Shown: positions 57,053-64,000 of the stretch, one piece after another
Numbering within the stretch: position 1 is the stretch's first letter
Layout: each line of letters opens with the position of its first letter
Source: Actinoplanes flavus
GTDB lineage: Bacteria > Actinomycetota > Actinomycetes > Mycobacteriales > Micromonosporaceae
DNA: 64,000 nucleotides
Direction of reading: 5' to 3'
Assembly (NCBI RefSeq): GCF_017592555.1
Contig: NZ_JAGFNS010000037.1
Span: 18,269 to 82,268 of the forward strand
Position numbers and translations under genes: made by a program
The notes under the pieces: model-generated
What the model saw: only the letters and a program-made list of their open reading frames with translations
Told to the model about the DNA's origin: nothing
The model's database searches: none

Positions 57053-59212
57053 TCAAGCGGCGGGCTTCACCTCGACCGGGATGCCGTTCAGGACGCTGTT
57101 GCCGGAGAGCGGGTCGATCACCAGCTCGTCGGTGAGCAGGTTGGAGTTGACGCCCGGGTGTTCGGCCGCGACCGCCATCCGGGTGCCCGGCAGGTCGTGC
57201 CCCCAGCCGTGCGGTAGGCTCACCACGCCCGGCATCACCCGGTCGGTGACCTCGGCCCGGGCCACCAGGCCGCCGGCCCGTGAGGTGACCTGGACGGCGT
57301 CCCCGTCGGCGACCGCGAGCCGCTCGGCGTCGGCCGGATGGATCTGGAGCGTGCACCGGTCACGCCCCTTCACCAGCGCCGGGACGTTGTGCATCCAGCT
57401 GTTGTTCGACCGCAGGTGCCGCCGTCCGATCAGGACCAGGCCGCCGCGCTCCCGGTCGAGGGCGTCCCGCAACCGTTCCGCCTCGGCGGCCAGTTCGGGA
57501 ACGCACAGTTCGACGGTGCCGGAGGCGGTCCGCAGCGCGGCCGGGATCCGGGGCCGCAGCGGGCCGAGGTCGATGCCGTGCGGCGCGGCCTTCAGCCGGT
57601 CGAGGGTCAGCCCATCCGGGTTCTCGCCGAAGCCGTCGCCGTACGCCCCGGCGCGCAGCGCCACGTCGAGCAGCCGCTCGGCCGGATGGTCGCCGGTGAC
57701 CAGGCCGTGCCGGTCCTGGGGGACCCGGCGCAGCGCCTGCCGCAGCAGCTCGTCGTGCACGACGGCGGGATCACTGTCGTCCTGGCCGAGAACGATCAGC
57801 ATGAGCCGGGCCAGGATGTCGCACTCGTCCGGGACGTCCGGGTCGGGCGGCAGCACCGGCGGCGAGTAGGCCGCGAAGTTGCGCACCGACAGCGCCAGGA
57901 AGCTGAAGTCGTAGTGGCCCTTGCGCACCGAGTCGGTCGGCGGCAGCACCACGTCGGCGTGCCGGGTCGTCTCGTTCAGGTACGGGTCCACGCTCACCAT
58001 GAAGTCGAGCCCGGACAGCGCCCGGTCCAGGCGTGCGCTGTTCGGTGTGGACAGCACCGGGTTCCCGGCGATCGTGATCAGCGCCCGGACCTGCTCGTCG
58101 CCGGGTGTCTCGATCTCGTCGGCCAGGGTGGCGACCGGCAGCTCGCCCTTCACCTCGGGCAGCCCGCGGACCCGGCTGTGCCAGCGCCCGGTCCGGAAAC
58201 CCTTGCCGGACTTGGCGGCGCCGGACAGGTGCGGGGCGAGCGGGAACATCACGCCGCCCGGCCGGTCCAGGTTGCCGGTGAGGATGTTGACCACGTCGAT
58301 CAGCCAGCTGGTGACCGTGCCGAACTCGACCGTGCAGGTGCCGATCCGCCCGTACACCGCGGCGGTCGGGGCGGCGGCCAGCTCCCGGGCCAGGCCGCGG
58401 ATCCGCTCGGCCGGGATCCCGCAGACGTCGGCGACCCGCTCCGGCGGGAAGTCCGCGGCGAGTTCGCGGACCGGCTCGACGCGGCTCACGTACTCCGGGA
58501 TGGTGGCCAGGCCCTCGGCGAAGAGCGTGTGCACGATGCCGAACAGCAGGTACGCGTCGGTGCCCGGCCGGATCCACAGGTGCTCGTCGGCGTGTTCGGC
58601 GGTCCGGGTCCGCCGTGGATCCACCACCACGAACCGGCCGCCGCGCGCCTGGATCGCCTTGAGCCGCCCCGGGAAGTCGGCGGCCGTGGCGAGGCTGCCG
58701 TTGGACTCCCACGGGTTGGCGCCGAGCATCAGCAGGAAGTCGGTCCGGTCCAGGTCGGGCACCGGGATGGTCAGCGGATTGCCGAACAGGTAGCCGCAGG
58801 ACACGTGCTTGGGCATCTGGTCGACGGTGCTCGCCGAGTAGACGTTGCGGCTGCCCAGCGACCGCAGCAGCGGTGTCACGTAGAGGCCGCCGGACATGGT
58901 GTGGGCGTTCGGGTTGCCCAGGTAGACGGAGACGGCCTGTGCGCCGTACCGCTCGATGACCGGCCGCAACCCGGCACGGACCGCGGCGAACGCCTCCGCC
59001 CAGCTCACCTCGACGCCCTTGACCAGAGGCCGGCGGAGCCGGTCGGGGTCGTCGGTGAGCTGCCCGAACGTGGCGCCCTTGGGGCAGACGAAGCCGTGAC
59101 TGAACACGTGCTCGCGATCGCCGCGGGCCGCGACGACCCGGTCGGCGTCGATGGTGAGCTCCAGGCCGCAGGCGGCCTCACAGAGCGGGCAGGTCCGGTA
59201 CGCGGTCCGCAT
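57053..59212 (-). CDS. Molybdopterin-dependent oxidoreductase (formate dehydrogenase/nitrate reductase-like)
   Basis: A 719-aa enzyme of the bis-MGD molybdopterin family. The N-terminal 4Fe-4S site is C8-x2-C11-x3-C15 with C43 in GFVCPKG. The MGD-binding core has LGNPNAHTMSGGLYVTPLLRSLG, LMLGANPWESNGS and VVVDPRRTRTAEHADEHLWIRPGTDAYLL; the C-terminal domain has QIHPADAERLAVADGDAVQVTS and LPHGWGHD. ATG 59212 is chosen because it begins directly before the Fe-S motif. No selenocysteine-like stop is seen. Substrate is unassigned; no partner subunit is adjacent, so it is probably a soluble single-subunit member. Confidence 0.88.
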   Translation of the reverse strand: MRTAYRTCPLCEAACGLELTIDADRVVAARGDREHVFSHGFVCPKGATFGQLTDDPDRLRRPLVKGVEVSWAEAFAAVRAGLRPVIERYGAQAVSVYLGNPNAHTMSGGLYVTPLLRSLGSRNVYSASTVDQMPKHVSCGYLFGNPLTIPVPDLDRTDFLLMLGANPWESNGSLATAADFPGRLKAIQARGGRFVVVDPRRTRTAEHADEHLWIRPGTDAYLLFGIVHTLFAEGLATIPEYVSRVEPVRELAADFPPERVADVCGIPAERIRGLARELAAAPTAAVYGRIGTCTVEFGTVTSWLIDVVNILTGNLDRPGGVMFPLAPHLSGAAKSGKGFRTGRWHSRVRGLPEVKGELPVATLADEIETPGDEQVRALITIAGNPVLSTPNSARLDRALSGLDFMVSVDPYLNETTRHADVVLPPTDSVRKGHYDFSFLALSVRNFAAYSPPVLPPDPDVPDECDILARLMLIVLGQDDSDPAVVHDELLRQALRRVPQDRHGLVTGDHPAERLLDVALRAGAYGDGFGENPDGLTLDRLKAAPHGIDLGPLRPRIPAALRTASGTVELCVPELAAEAERLRDALDRERGGLVLIGRRHLRSNNSWMHNVPALVKGRDRCTLQIHPADAERLAVADGDAVQVTSRAGGLVARAEVTDRVMPGVVSLPHGWGHDLPGTRMAVAAEHPGVNSNLLTDELVIDPLSGNSVLNGIPVEVKPAA

Positions 59213-59312
59213 GGCCGTCTCCCAACGCTGGGTTACTGGTCGGTATCCTGCCACGCCGGACCCCGGGCCGAACAGGTTGAAAGACTGACCGGGCTGCCGG
59301 ACATGAACGGAA

Positions 59313-59858
59313 GTGGACCTCGTGAATCCCGACCCGCGCCGGGCCCGGTTCGAGCGGCTGGCCCCCGCGGTGATCGACGCCGTCCGCCGCTACCTGGCCC
59401 GGCGCACCGATCCGGCGACCGCCGACGACGTGCTCTCGGAGACCCTGCTGATCTGCTGGCGGCGCCTCGACGAGATGCCGGAGGAGCACCTGCCCTGGGC
59501 GTACGCGGTGGCCCGCAACTGCCTCGCCAACGCCGAACGCGCCCACCGCCGCCGGTTCCGGCTGCTCGCCCGGATCTCCCGGCTCGACCCGCCGCCGGCC
59601 GTGGTCGACGGTCCCGGCCCGCCCGACGACGACCTGGCCGGGGCGCTGTCCCGGATGCGGCCCGAGGACGCCGAATTGCTCCGGCTGTGGGCGTGGGAGG
59701 ACCTCGCCCCGGCCGGGATCGCCGTGGTCCTCGGCATCACCGCGAACGCCGCGTCGATCCGCCTGCACCGGGCCCGGCAGCGGCTGCGCGACGAACTGAC
59801 GGGAAAGACCGGCCCCGCCGCCGGACATGACAGGTCGACAGAGGGGAGCCGGACGTGA
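59313..59858 (+). CDS. ECF-type RNA polymerase sigma factor
   Basis: A 181-aa sigma-70 family member with only regions 2 and 4. Region 2 includes RRYLARRTDPATADDVLSETLLICWRRLDEMPEEHLPWAYAVARNCLANAER, and region 4 includes MRPEDAELLRLWAWEDLAPAGIAVVLGITANAASIRLHRARQRLRDEL. The linker between them is short. The 4-bp overlap with the next gene, a membrane protein with a cytoplasmic N-terminus, is the classic layout for sigma and anti-sigma factors. Confidence 0.9.
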   Translation: MDLVNPDPRRARFERLAPAVIDAVRRYLARRTDPATADDVLSETLLICWRRLDEMPEEHLPWAYAVARNCLANAERAHRRRFRLLARISRLDPPPAVVDGPGPPDDDLAGALSRMRPEDAELLRLWAWEDLAPAGIAVVLGITANAASIRLHRARQRLRDELTGKTGPAAGHDRSTEGSRT

Positions 59859-60439
59859 CCGACGACGATCTGAGGGAACGCCTGCGCCGCGCCGACCCGG
59901 CCGCGCGGCTGGCACCGGCCTCCCCCGCCCAGGTCGAGCACCTCGTGGAGGAAGCCATGTCCCGTGTCCCCGTCCGCCGGTGGGCGGCGCCCGTCGCCGC
60001 GGCCCTGGTGCTGCTCGCCGGCGGGACCGCCTGGGCGACCCTGCGCCCGGAGCCGGCGACCATGTCCACCCCACCCGCGATCATCTCCGTCGCGCCCGTC
60101 CCGTCGGTCCAGATTCCCGCGGGCGGGCAGGCCAAGTGCGCCGAGCCGAAACCCGAACTACTGGCCGAGCGGGCCACCTTCGCCTTCGCCGGCCGGGTCG
60201 TCGAGATCGACGATTCCACCGCACTGCTGGAGGTCACCCGCGACTACCGGGGCGCGGACGTCCCCCGGATCGCGGTGAATCAGCCCGGCGGCACCCCGGA
60301 ACTGCTGCTCGGCTCCGGCGACTTCGAACTCGGCAGGGAATATCTGGTGTCGAGCGTCGGCGCGGACGTGATGATCTGCGGCTACAGCGGCGAGGCCGGC
60401 ACACCCGGCCTGCGCGAACTCTACGAAGCGGCCTTCTGA
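59855..60439 (+). CDS. Membrane protein coupled to the ECF sigma factor; possible anti-sigma factor
   Basis: A 194-aa protein whose GTG overlaps the sigma stop (GTGA). Residues 1 to about 45 are cytoplasmic (DDDLRERLRRADPAARLAPASPAQVEHLVEEAMSR), a form often seen in small anti-sigma N-termini; one TM segment follows at about 47-65. The extracytoplasmic domain has two or three cysteines (AKCAEPKPELLAERATFAFAGRVVEIDD, VMICGYSGEAG) and may sense the signal. I see no zinc HxxxCxxC motif, so the anti-sigma role is inferred from position. Its 3' end overlaps the converging DUF3159 gene by 19 bp. Confidence 0.7.
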   Translation: MTDDDLRERLRRADPAARLAPASPAQVEHLVEEAMSRVPVRRWAAPVAAALVLLAGGTAWATLRPEPATMSTPPAIISVAPVPSVQIPAGGQAKCAEPKPELLAERATFAFAGRVVEIDDSTALLEVTRDYRGADVPRIAVNQPGGTPELLLGSGDFELGREYLVSSVGADVMICGYSGEAGTPGLRELYEAAF

Positions 60440-61074
60440 ACCGGGTCCTCGACGACCGGGTGACGCAGACCCGGGTGGTCCGCCGGCAGGCTGCGGCGGA
60501 TCACCCACCAGCTCACCGCCAGACACCCGGCGATCAGCGGCCCGGACAGCCCGAGCCGGGCCGCGGCCAGTGCCTCGGTCCAGCCCGCCTGGTAGAGCGG
60601 CAGGAACACGGCGACCCGGATGACGTACTGCATCACCCACACCCAGCTGCCCCGCGAATAGGCCCGCAGCAGCGCCGGATCGCGCCGCCAGCGCGTCCGC
60701 TGCCCCAGCACGGTGCCGACCACCAGCCCCAGCAGCGGCCACCGGATCACGATGCTGATGATCCAGGCGAGCGCGCTGGCCGCGTTGCTGAGCAACTGGA
60801 GCAGGAAGAAGTCCTCGGCCTTGCCGGTGTAGAGCGCGATCAGGGCGGCCACACACACCAGGAACAGCCCGATCAGCACGGCCCGCGGCTTGTCGCCCTT
60901 GCGCAGCCGCCACCAGGAGACGCCGATCGCCGACACCACGGCCGCGATCGCCCCGGCCCAGATCGACTCCCCGAAGACCAGCCACCCGGCCACGAACCCG
61001 ACCGCGGGCAGCGACGCGTCGACCGCGGCCCGCCGCCCGTTGAGCAACTCCGCCAGCGATTCCGGCTGCGCCAT
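60421..61074 (-). CDS. DUF3159 family membrane protein
   Basis: A 217-aa polytopic protein with six hydrophobic segments and the DUF3159 landmarks GFVAGWLVFGESIWAGAIAAVVSA, FLLVCVAALIALYTGKAEDFFLLQLLSNA and FLPLYQAGWTEALAAARLGLSGPL. ATG 61074 is preferred to GTG 61080 because AAGGGG lies 9 nt upstream of it. Function of the family is unknown to me. An iron box at 61091-61109 lies directly in its promoter region, so expression is probably repressed by an IdeR/DmdR-type regulator when iron is sufficient. This suggests a role in metal homeostasis (inference). Confidence 0.85.
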   Translation of the reverse strand: MAQPESLAELLNGRRAAVDASLPAVGFVAGWLVFGESIWAGAIAAVVSAIGVSWWRLRKGDKPRAVLIGLFLVCVAALIALYTGKAEDFFLLQLLSNAASALAWIISIVIRWPLLGLVVGTVLGQRTRWRRDPALLRAYSRGSWVWVMQYVIRVAVFLPLYQAGWTEALAAARLGLSGPLIAGCLAVSWWVIRRSLPADHPGLRHPVVEDPVQKAAS

Positions 61075-61090
61075 CTCCACCCGCCCCTTG

Positions 61091-61109
61091 TGAGGTTAGG
61101 CCACCCTAA
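61091..61109. promoter_or_regulatory. Iron box (IdeR/DmdR/DtxR-type operator)
   Basis: TGAGGTTAGGCCACCCTAA matches the 19-bp DtxR-family consensus TTAGGTTAGGCTAACCTAA at 16 of 19 positions, including both conserved TTAGG/CCTAA half-site cores in part. It ends 17 bp upstream of the DUF3159 gene ATG. Confidence 0.75.
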
Positions 61110-61127
61110 CCCAGAGACCTTTCTTCC

Positions 61128-61153
61128 GGTACGGGCGGGCACCGCCCCGTACC
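61128..61153 (-). terminator. Hairpin downstream of the MBL-fold gene
   Basis: GGTACGGG at 61128-61135 and CCCGTACC at 61146-61153 form a perfect 8-bp stem with a 10-nt loop. It would end leftward transcription of the MBL gene before the iron box. No T-tract. Confidence 0.5.
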
Positions 61154-61200
61154 GATCAGGGCCGTGCCGCCGGCTCCGCGCGGCCGCCTGCCGGGTCGAG

Positions 61201-61239
61201 CCCGTGCCGCGCCCGCCGGGCTCAGATCGGTGGCCGGGC
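61201..61239. repeat. Dispersed 39-bp repeat, copy 2
   Basis: Second copy of the element at 31503-31541 with two differences in 39 bp. It abuts the MBL stop codon at 61240. Confidence 0.75.
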
Positions 61240-61848
61240 TCACCCCATCCGGGACCGCTCGGCCCCGATCGTGGTGTCCTCGCCGTGCCCGGTGTGCACC
61301 ACCGTCTCGTCCGGCAGGGCGAACAACTTCTCCCGGATCGACGCGACGATCAGCCCGGCGTCGGAATAGGACCGGCCGGTGGCGCCGGGCCCGCCGTGGA
61401 ACAGGGTGTCGCCGGTGAAGACACGGTTCAGCTCGGGGACGTGGAGACAGACGGCGCCGGGCGCGTGACCGGGCGTGTGCAGCACCTCCAGCACCGACCC
61501 GCCCACCTCGATCCGGGCGCCGTCGGCCAGGTCGATGTTCCACCACACCCCGTCGCCGTGGGTCAGCTCCCACAGCGGCCACTCGGCGGGGTGCAACAGG
61601 ATCGGGGCGCCGGTGCGCTCGCGCAGCCCGGGGGCGACGCGGACGTGGTCGTCGTGGGCGTGCGTACAGACGATTGCCCGTACCTGCCGGTCGCCCACCA
61701 CCGCGAGGATCGCGTCCACGTCGTGCGGCGCGTCGATCACCACGCATTCGTCGTCGTCGCCGACCACCCAGATGTTGTTGTCGACGTCGAAGGTCTGGCC
61801 GTCCAGGCTGAAGGTGCCCGTGACGACACCGTGATCCACTCGCAGCAT
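61240..61848 (-). CDS. MBL-fold metallo-hydrolase (glyoxalase II-like)
   Basis: A 202-aa metallo-beta-lactamase-fold hydrolase. The metal motif HxHxDH is THAHDDHVRVAPGL; further ligands lie in LHTPGHAPGAVCLHV, VFTGDTLFHGG (Asp bridging) and VVHTGHGEDTTIG. This set is typical of glyoxalase II-like or YcbL-type hydrolases of small thioesters. It is a single gene on the minus strand with its own downstream hairpin. Exact substrate unknown. Confidence 0.88.
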   Translation of the reverse strand: MLRVDHGVVTGTFSLDGQTFDVDNNIWVVGDDDECVVIDAPHDVDAILAVVGDRQVRAIVCTHAHDDHVRVAPGLRERTGAPILLHPAEWPLWELTHGDGVWWNIDLADGARIEVGGSVLEVLHTPGHAPGAVCLHVPELNRVFTGDTLFHGGPGATGRSYSDAGLIVASIREKLFALPDETVVHTGHGEDTTIGAERSRMG

Positions 61849-61948
61849 CCTCGGATTGTCGGCGAAAATCGCGGGCGCCGCTGAGCACTCGCCGGGCCGG
61901 AAGCGTCACAGGCGCACGACTTTCGAGCGCTCGGGCCGGCGCCGGACC

Positions 61949-62392
61949 TCAGCCGGCATCCTCGGTGACCTCCAGCCGAGGCGTCCCCTGATCGCAACCG
62001 GTCAGCTCGACCTCCACCCTGGTCTTCCCGCGCACCTGGCGGAACTCGCCCTCGTCGTCGTCCTGGTCGTGGACGGCGTACCCCTGCGCCGGCGACATCG
62101 AGAGGATCCGCTCGCAGTCGGCCACCACCGTGCCGCCCCGGGTCGGGAACGACCGGCCCCGGGCGGCGGCGGTGGTGGACACCATCGGCGCCGGGGACGG
62201 CGGCGCGCCGCCGAGCCCGTCCAGCGCCCGCTCCACCTCGTCCTCGCTGATCGGGGCGCCCTGCCGGGACACCAGCCCGGACCCGACCAGGCCGATCCCG
62301 ACCACCCCGACCAGCACCGCGAGCACCGCCGCGACGATCCATCCCGCGACGATGACCAGGGGCAGCCGGCCGAGCCGGTCCAAGAGACGCAC
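61949..62392 (-). CDS. Small single-pass membrane protein of unknown function
   Basis: A 147-aa protein with one long TM segment near residues 10-40 (LPLVIVAGWIVAAVLAVLVGVVGIGLVG) after a short basic cytoplasmic start. The extracytoplasmic part has two cysteines (VADCERILS, LTGCDQGTPR), a probable disulfide. It is divergent from an OmpR-type two-component system across about 100 bp and could be its target or accessory, but nothing in the sequence proves this. I do not recognise the family. Confidence 0.65.
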   Translation of the reverse strand: MRLLDRLGRLPLVIVAGWIVAAVLAVLVGVVGIGLVGSGLVSRQGAPISEDEVERALDGLGGAPPSPAPMVSTTAAARGRSFPTRGGTVVADCERILSMSPAQGYAVHDQDDDEGEFRQVRGKTRVEVELTGCDQGTPRLEVTEDAG

Positions 62393-62481
62393 TCCACGAC
62401 TATCCGCCGCCGGACGATAAGCCGGGCACCGGACAGCGCTAACGAAAGGTTAAGAGGCCCGGTTGCGCCGGCCCCGGCGGT

Positions 62482-62487
62482 TACCGT
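62482..62487 (+). promoter_or_regulatory. Possible -10 box of the OmpR-type regulator, leaderless start
   Basis: TACCGT ends 6 nt before GTG 62494, the same spacing as at the other probable leaderless genes in this window. Confidence 0.4.
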
Positions 62488-62493
62488 GCAGCG

Positions 62494-63177
62494 GTGGCGA
62501 GACTCCTGCTGATCGAGGACGACCCGGCTATCCGGACACCGCTGCTGCGCGCCCTGCGGGAACGCGGGCACGCGGTGGCCGCGTCGGCCGCCGCCCTGGA
62601 GGGCCTCCAGACCGCCCTGGCCGAGCGGCCCGACCTGATCGTCCTCGACCTGGGCCTGCCCGACCTCGACGGGCGGGAACTGCTGCGCATGCTGCGGGCG
62701 GTCAGCCGGATCCCGGTGATCGTGGCGACCGCCCGCGACGAGGAGACCGAGATGGTCCGGCTGCTCGACGCGGGCGCCGACGACTACGTGGTGAAACCGT
62801 TCACCGCGGCGCAGCTCGACGCGCGGATCCGGGCGGTGCTGCGGCGCGGCGCCGGGCCCGAGGAGGCGGCGCCGGTGCTCGAGGTCGGCGGGCTGCGCAT
62901 CGACCAGGCGGCCCGCTCGGTCACGCTGGACGGGGCGGCGGTCGAGCTGACCCCGCGCGAGTTCGACCTGCTGCACCATCTGGCCCGGCACGCCGGTCAG
63001 GTGGTCACCAAACGGGAACTGCTCAGCGAGGTGTGGCAGGTGCCGTACGGCGGCGCCGACAAGACCGTCGACGTGCACCTGTCGTGGCTGCGGCGCAAAC
63101 TCGGCGAGACCGCGCAGGAGCCACGCTATCTGCACACCGTCCGCGGCGTCGGCGTCAAACTGAGCGAGCCGGTGTGA
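62494..63177 (+). CDS. OmpR/PhoB-family response regulator
   Basis: A 227-aa regulator. The receiver has E8/D9/D10, phospho-acceptor D52 in LIVLDLGLPDLDG, the switch Thr in VIVATARDEE and Lys in DDYVVKPFTAAQLDARI. The C-terminal winged helix shows VELTPREFDLLHHLARHAGQVVTKRELLSEVW and the recognition end KTVDVHLSWLRRKLGETAQEPRYLHTVRGVGVKL. The GTG start gives a normal length. It overlaps its kinase gene by 4 bp. Confidence 0.93.
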   Translation: MARLLLIEDDPAIRTPLLRALRERGHAVAASAAALEGLQTALAERPDLIVLDLGLPDLDGRELLRMLRAVSRIPVIVATARDEETEMVRLLDAGADDYVVKPFTAAQLDARIRAVLRRGAGPEEAAPVLEVGGLRIDQAARSVTLDGAAVELTPREFDLLHHLARHAGQVVTKRELLSEVWQVPYGGADKTVDVHLSWLRRKLGETAQEPRYLHTVRGVGVKLSEPV

Positions 63178-64000
63178 GGGCCCGCCTCACCCTGCTGGTC
63201 GGCGCCACCACGGTGCTGGTGCTGCTGGCGTTCCTGGTGCCGCTCGCCCTGCTGGTCCGGCAGGTCGCCGCGGACCGGGCGCTCAGCCGCGCCGACGACG
63301 TGGTCCAGTCGATCGTGCCGATCGCCGGAGCGGGCGACGTCGGCGCGCTGCGGCTTTCGGTGTCGGCTCAGTCCGTACCGGTCACGGTCTTCCTCCCGGA
63401 CGGAAGCGTGCTCGGCGCGCCCGCCGCGCCCACCCCCGCGGTCCGCCTCGCCGGAGCCCGCCGGGAGGCACTCACGGTGACCACCGACGACGGCCGGGAG
63501 CTGGTGGTGCCGGTGGTCGGGGCGGGCGGCGTCACCGTGATCCGCACCCTCGTCACCGACGCCGAGCTGACCCGTGGCGTGACCCGCGCGTGGGCCACCC
63601 TGGCCGCTCTCGGCGCGGCCCTCGTGCTGCTGGGCCTGCTGGTCGCCGACCGGCTGGCCCGCGCCATCATCGCCCCGATCACCCAGCTGTCCGCGGTCTC
63701 CCACCGGCTCGCCCGCGCCGAGCTCACCGCCCGCGCCGACCCGGCCGGCCCGCCCGAACTGCGTGAGGTCGCCGGAGCGCTCAACCATCTGGCCGGCCGC
63801 ATCCAGGACCAGCTCGCCACCGAACGGGAACGAGTCGCCGACCTCTCCCACCGCCTGCGCACCCCACTGACCGCGCTGCGCCTCGAAGCCGAATCCCTGC
63901 GCGACCCGGAGGAGTCGGCCCGGGTGGCGGCCGCCGCCGACGAGGTGGCCCGGGCCGTCACCGCCGTCATCCGCCGGGCCCGGCGCACCCGCGCCGGGCC
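63174..64000 (+). CDS. Sensor histidine kinase, 3' truncated by the window edge
   Basis: The reading opens at GTG 63174, overlapping the regulator stop (GTGA), and stays open to the right edge (275 codons visible). TM1 is near residues 6-28 (LVGATTVLVLLAFLVPLALLV), an extracytoplasmic sensor of about 120 residues follows, TM2 is near 145-165, then a HAMP linker (DRLARAIIAPITQLSAVSHRLA) and the HisKA site H226 in VADLSHRLRTPLTALRLEAE. The ATPase domain lies beyond the window. It is the partner of the OmpR-type regulator. Confidence 0.85.
   Translation, partial: MRARLTLLVGATTVLVLLAFLVPLALLVRQVAADRALSRADDVVQSIVPIAGAGDVGALRLSVSAQSVPVTVFLPDGSVLGAPAAPTPAVRLAGARREALTVTTDDGRELVVPVVGAGGVTVIRTLVTDAELTRGVTRAWATLAALGAALVLLGLLVADRLARAIIAPITQLSAVSHRLARAELTARADPAGPPELREVAGALNHLAGRIQDQLATERERVADLSHRLRTPLTALRLEAESLRDPEESARVAAAADEVARAVTAVIRRARRTRAG

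Overview
The window is very GC-rich, densely coded actinobacterial chromosome. Genes abut or overlap by 4 bp, GTG starts are common, and several probable leaderless starts follow a TANNNT -10 box by 6-8 nt. Gene content and style suggest Micromonosporaceae, perhaps an Actinoplanes relative; that placement is inference. I saw no tRNA, rRNA, insertion sequence, prophage or true CRISPR array.

Positions 1-31391 are a large cell-surface polysaccharide region. It holds a sugar-modifying block (NeuD-like acyltransferase, DegT aminotransferase, MFS exporter, beta-propeller and beta-helix surface proteins, asparagine-synthase-like enzyme), then a glycosyltransferase/ABC-2 exporter operon and a 1230-aa secreted protein with three DUF4082 modules. 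Next is a minus-strand operon of Wzz-like protein, Wzy/O-antigen-ligase-like protein, GNAT, AMP ligase, PLP decarboxylase and carrier protein. A divergent glycosyltransferase/deacetylase operon follows, then a GT2, UDP-glucose dehydrogenase, the priming phosphoglycosyltransferase and a complete dTDP-rhamnose set (rmlC-rmlA divergent from rmlB-rmlD). Together these could make precursors, prime, assemble, polymerise, modify and export a rhamnose- and uronate-containing polysaccharide.

Positions 31392-38215 are a patchwork: two repeat-filled intergenic stretches, a TauE-type exporter, a flavin reductase, a truncated cupin remnant, a sulfotransferase-like gene, a class IV aminotransferase, a G/C homopolymer tract, and deoC divergent from a GntR regulator across twin palindromic operators.

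Positions 38216-52927 are one gene for a 4903-aa hybrid synthase read as FAAL-ACP-KS-AT-KR-ACP-C-A-PCP-C-reductase. The C-terminal reductase resembles cyanobacterial acyl-ACP reductase and keeps its catalytic cysteine, suggesting aldehyde release of a lipidated amino acid. Its linkers contain many in-frame minisatellites. Two of these share palindromic cores with tandem repeats in the intergenic regions 3-16 kb away. A palindromic operator separates this gene from a divergent ABC exporter and two-component system (52996-56475), plausibly its export, resistance and control genes.

Positions 56476-64000 are more ordinary: a small membrane protein, a molybdopterin oxidoreductase, an ECF sigma factor with a partner membrane protein, a DUF3159 membrane protein behind a good iron box, an MBL-fold hydrolase, a small membrane protein, and an OmpR/histidine kinase pair whose kinase runs off the right edge.
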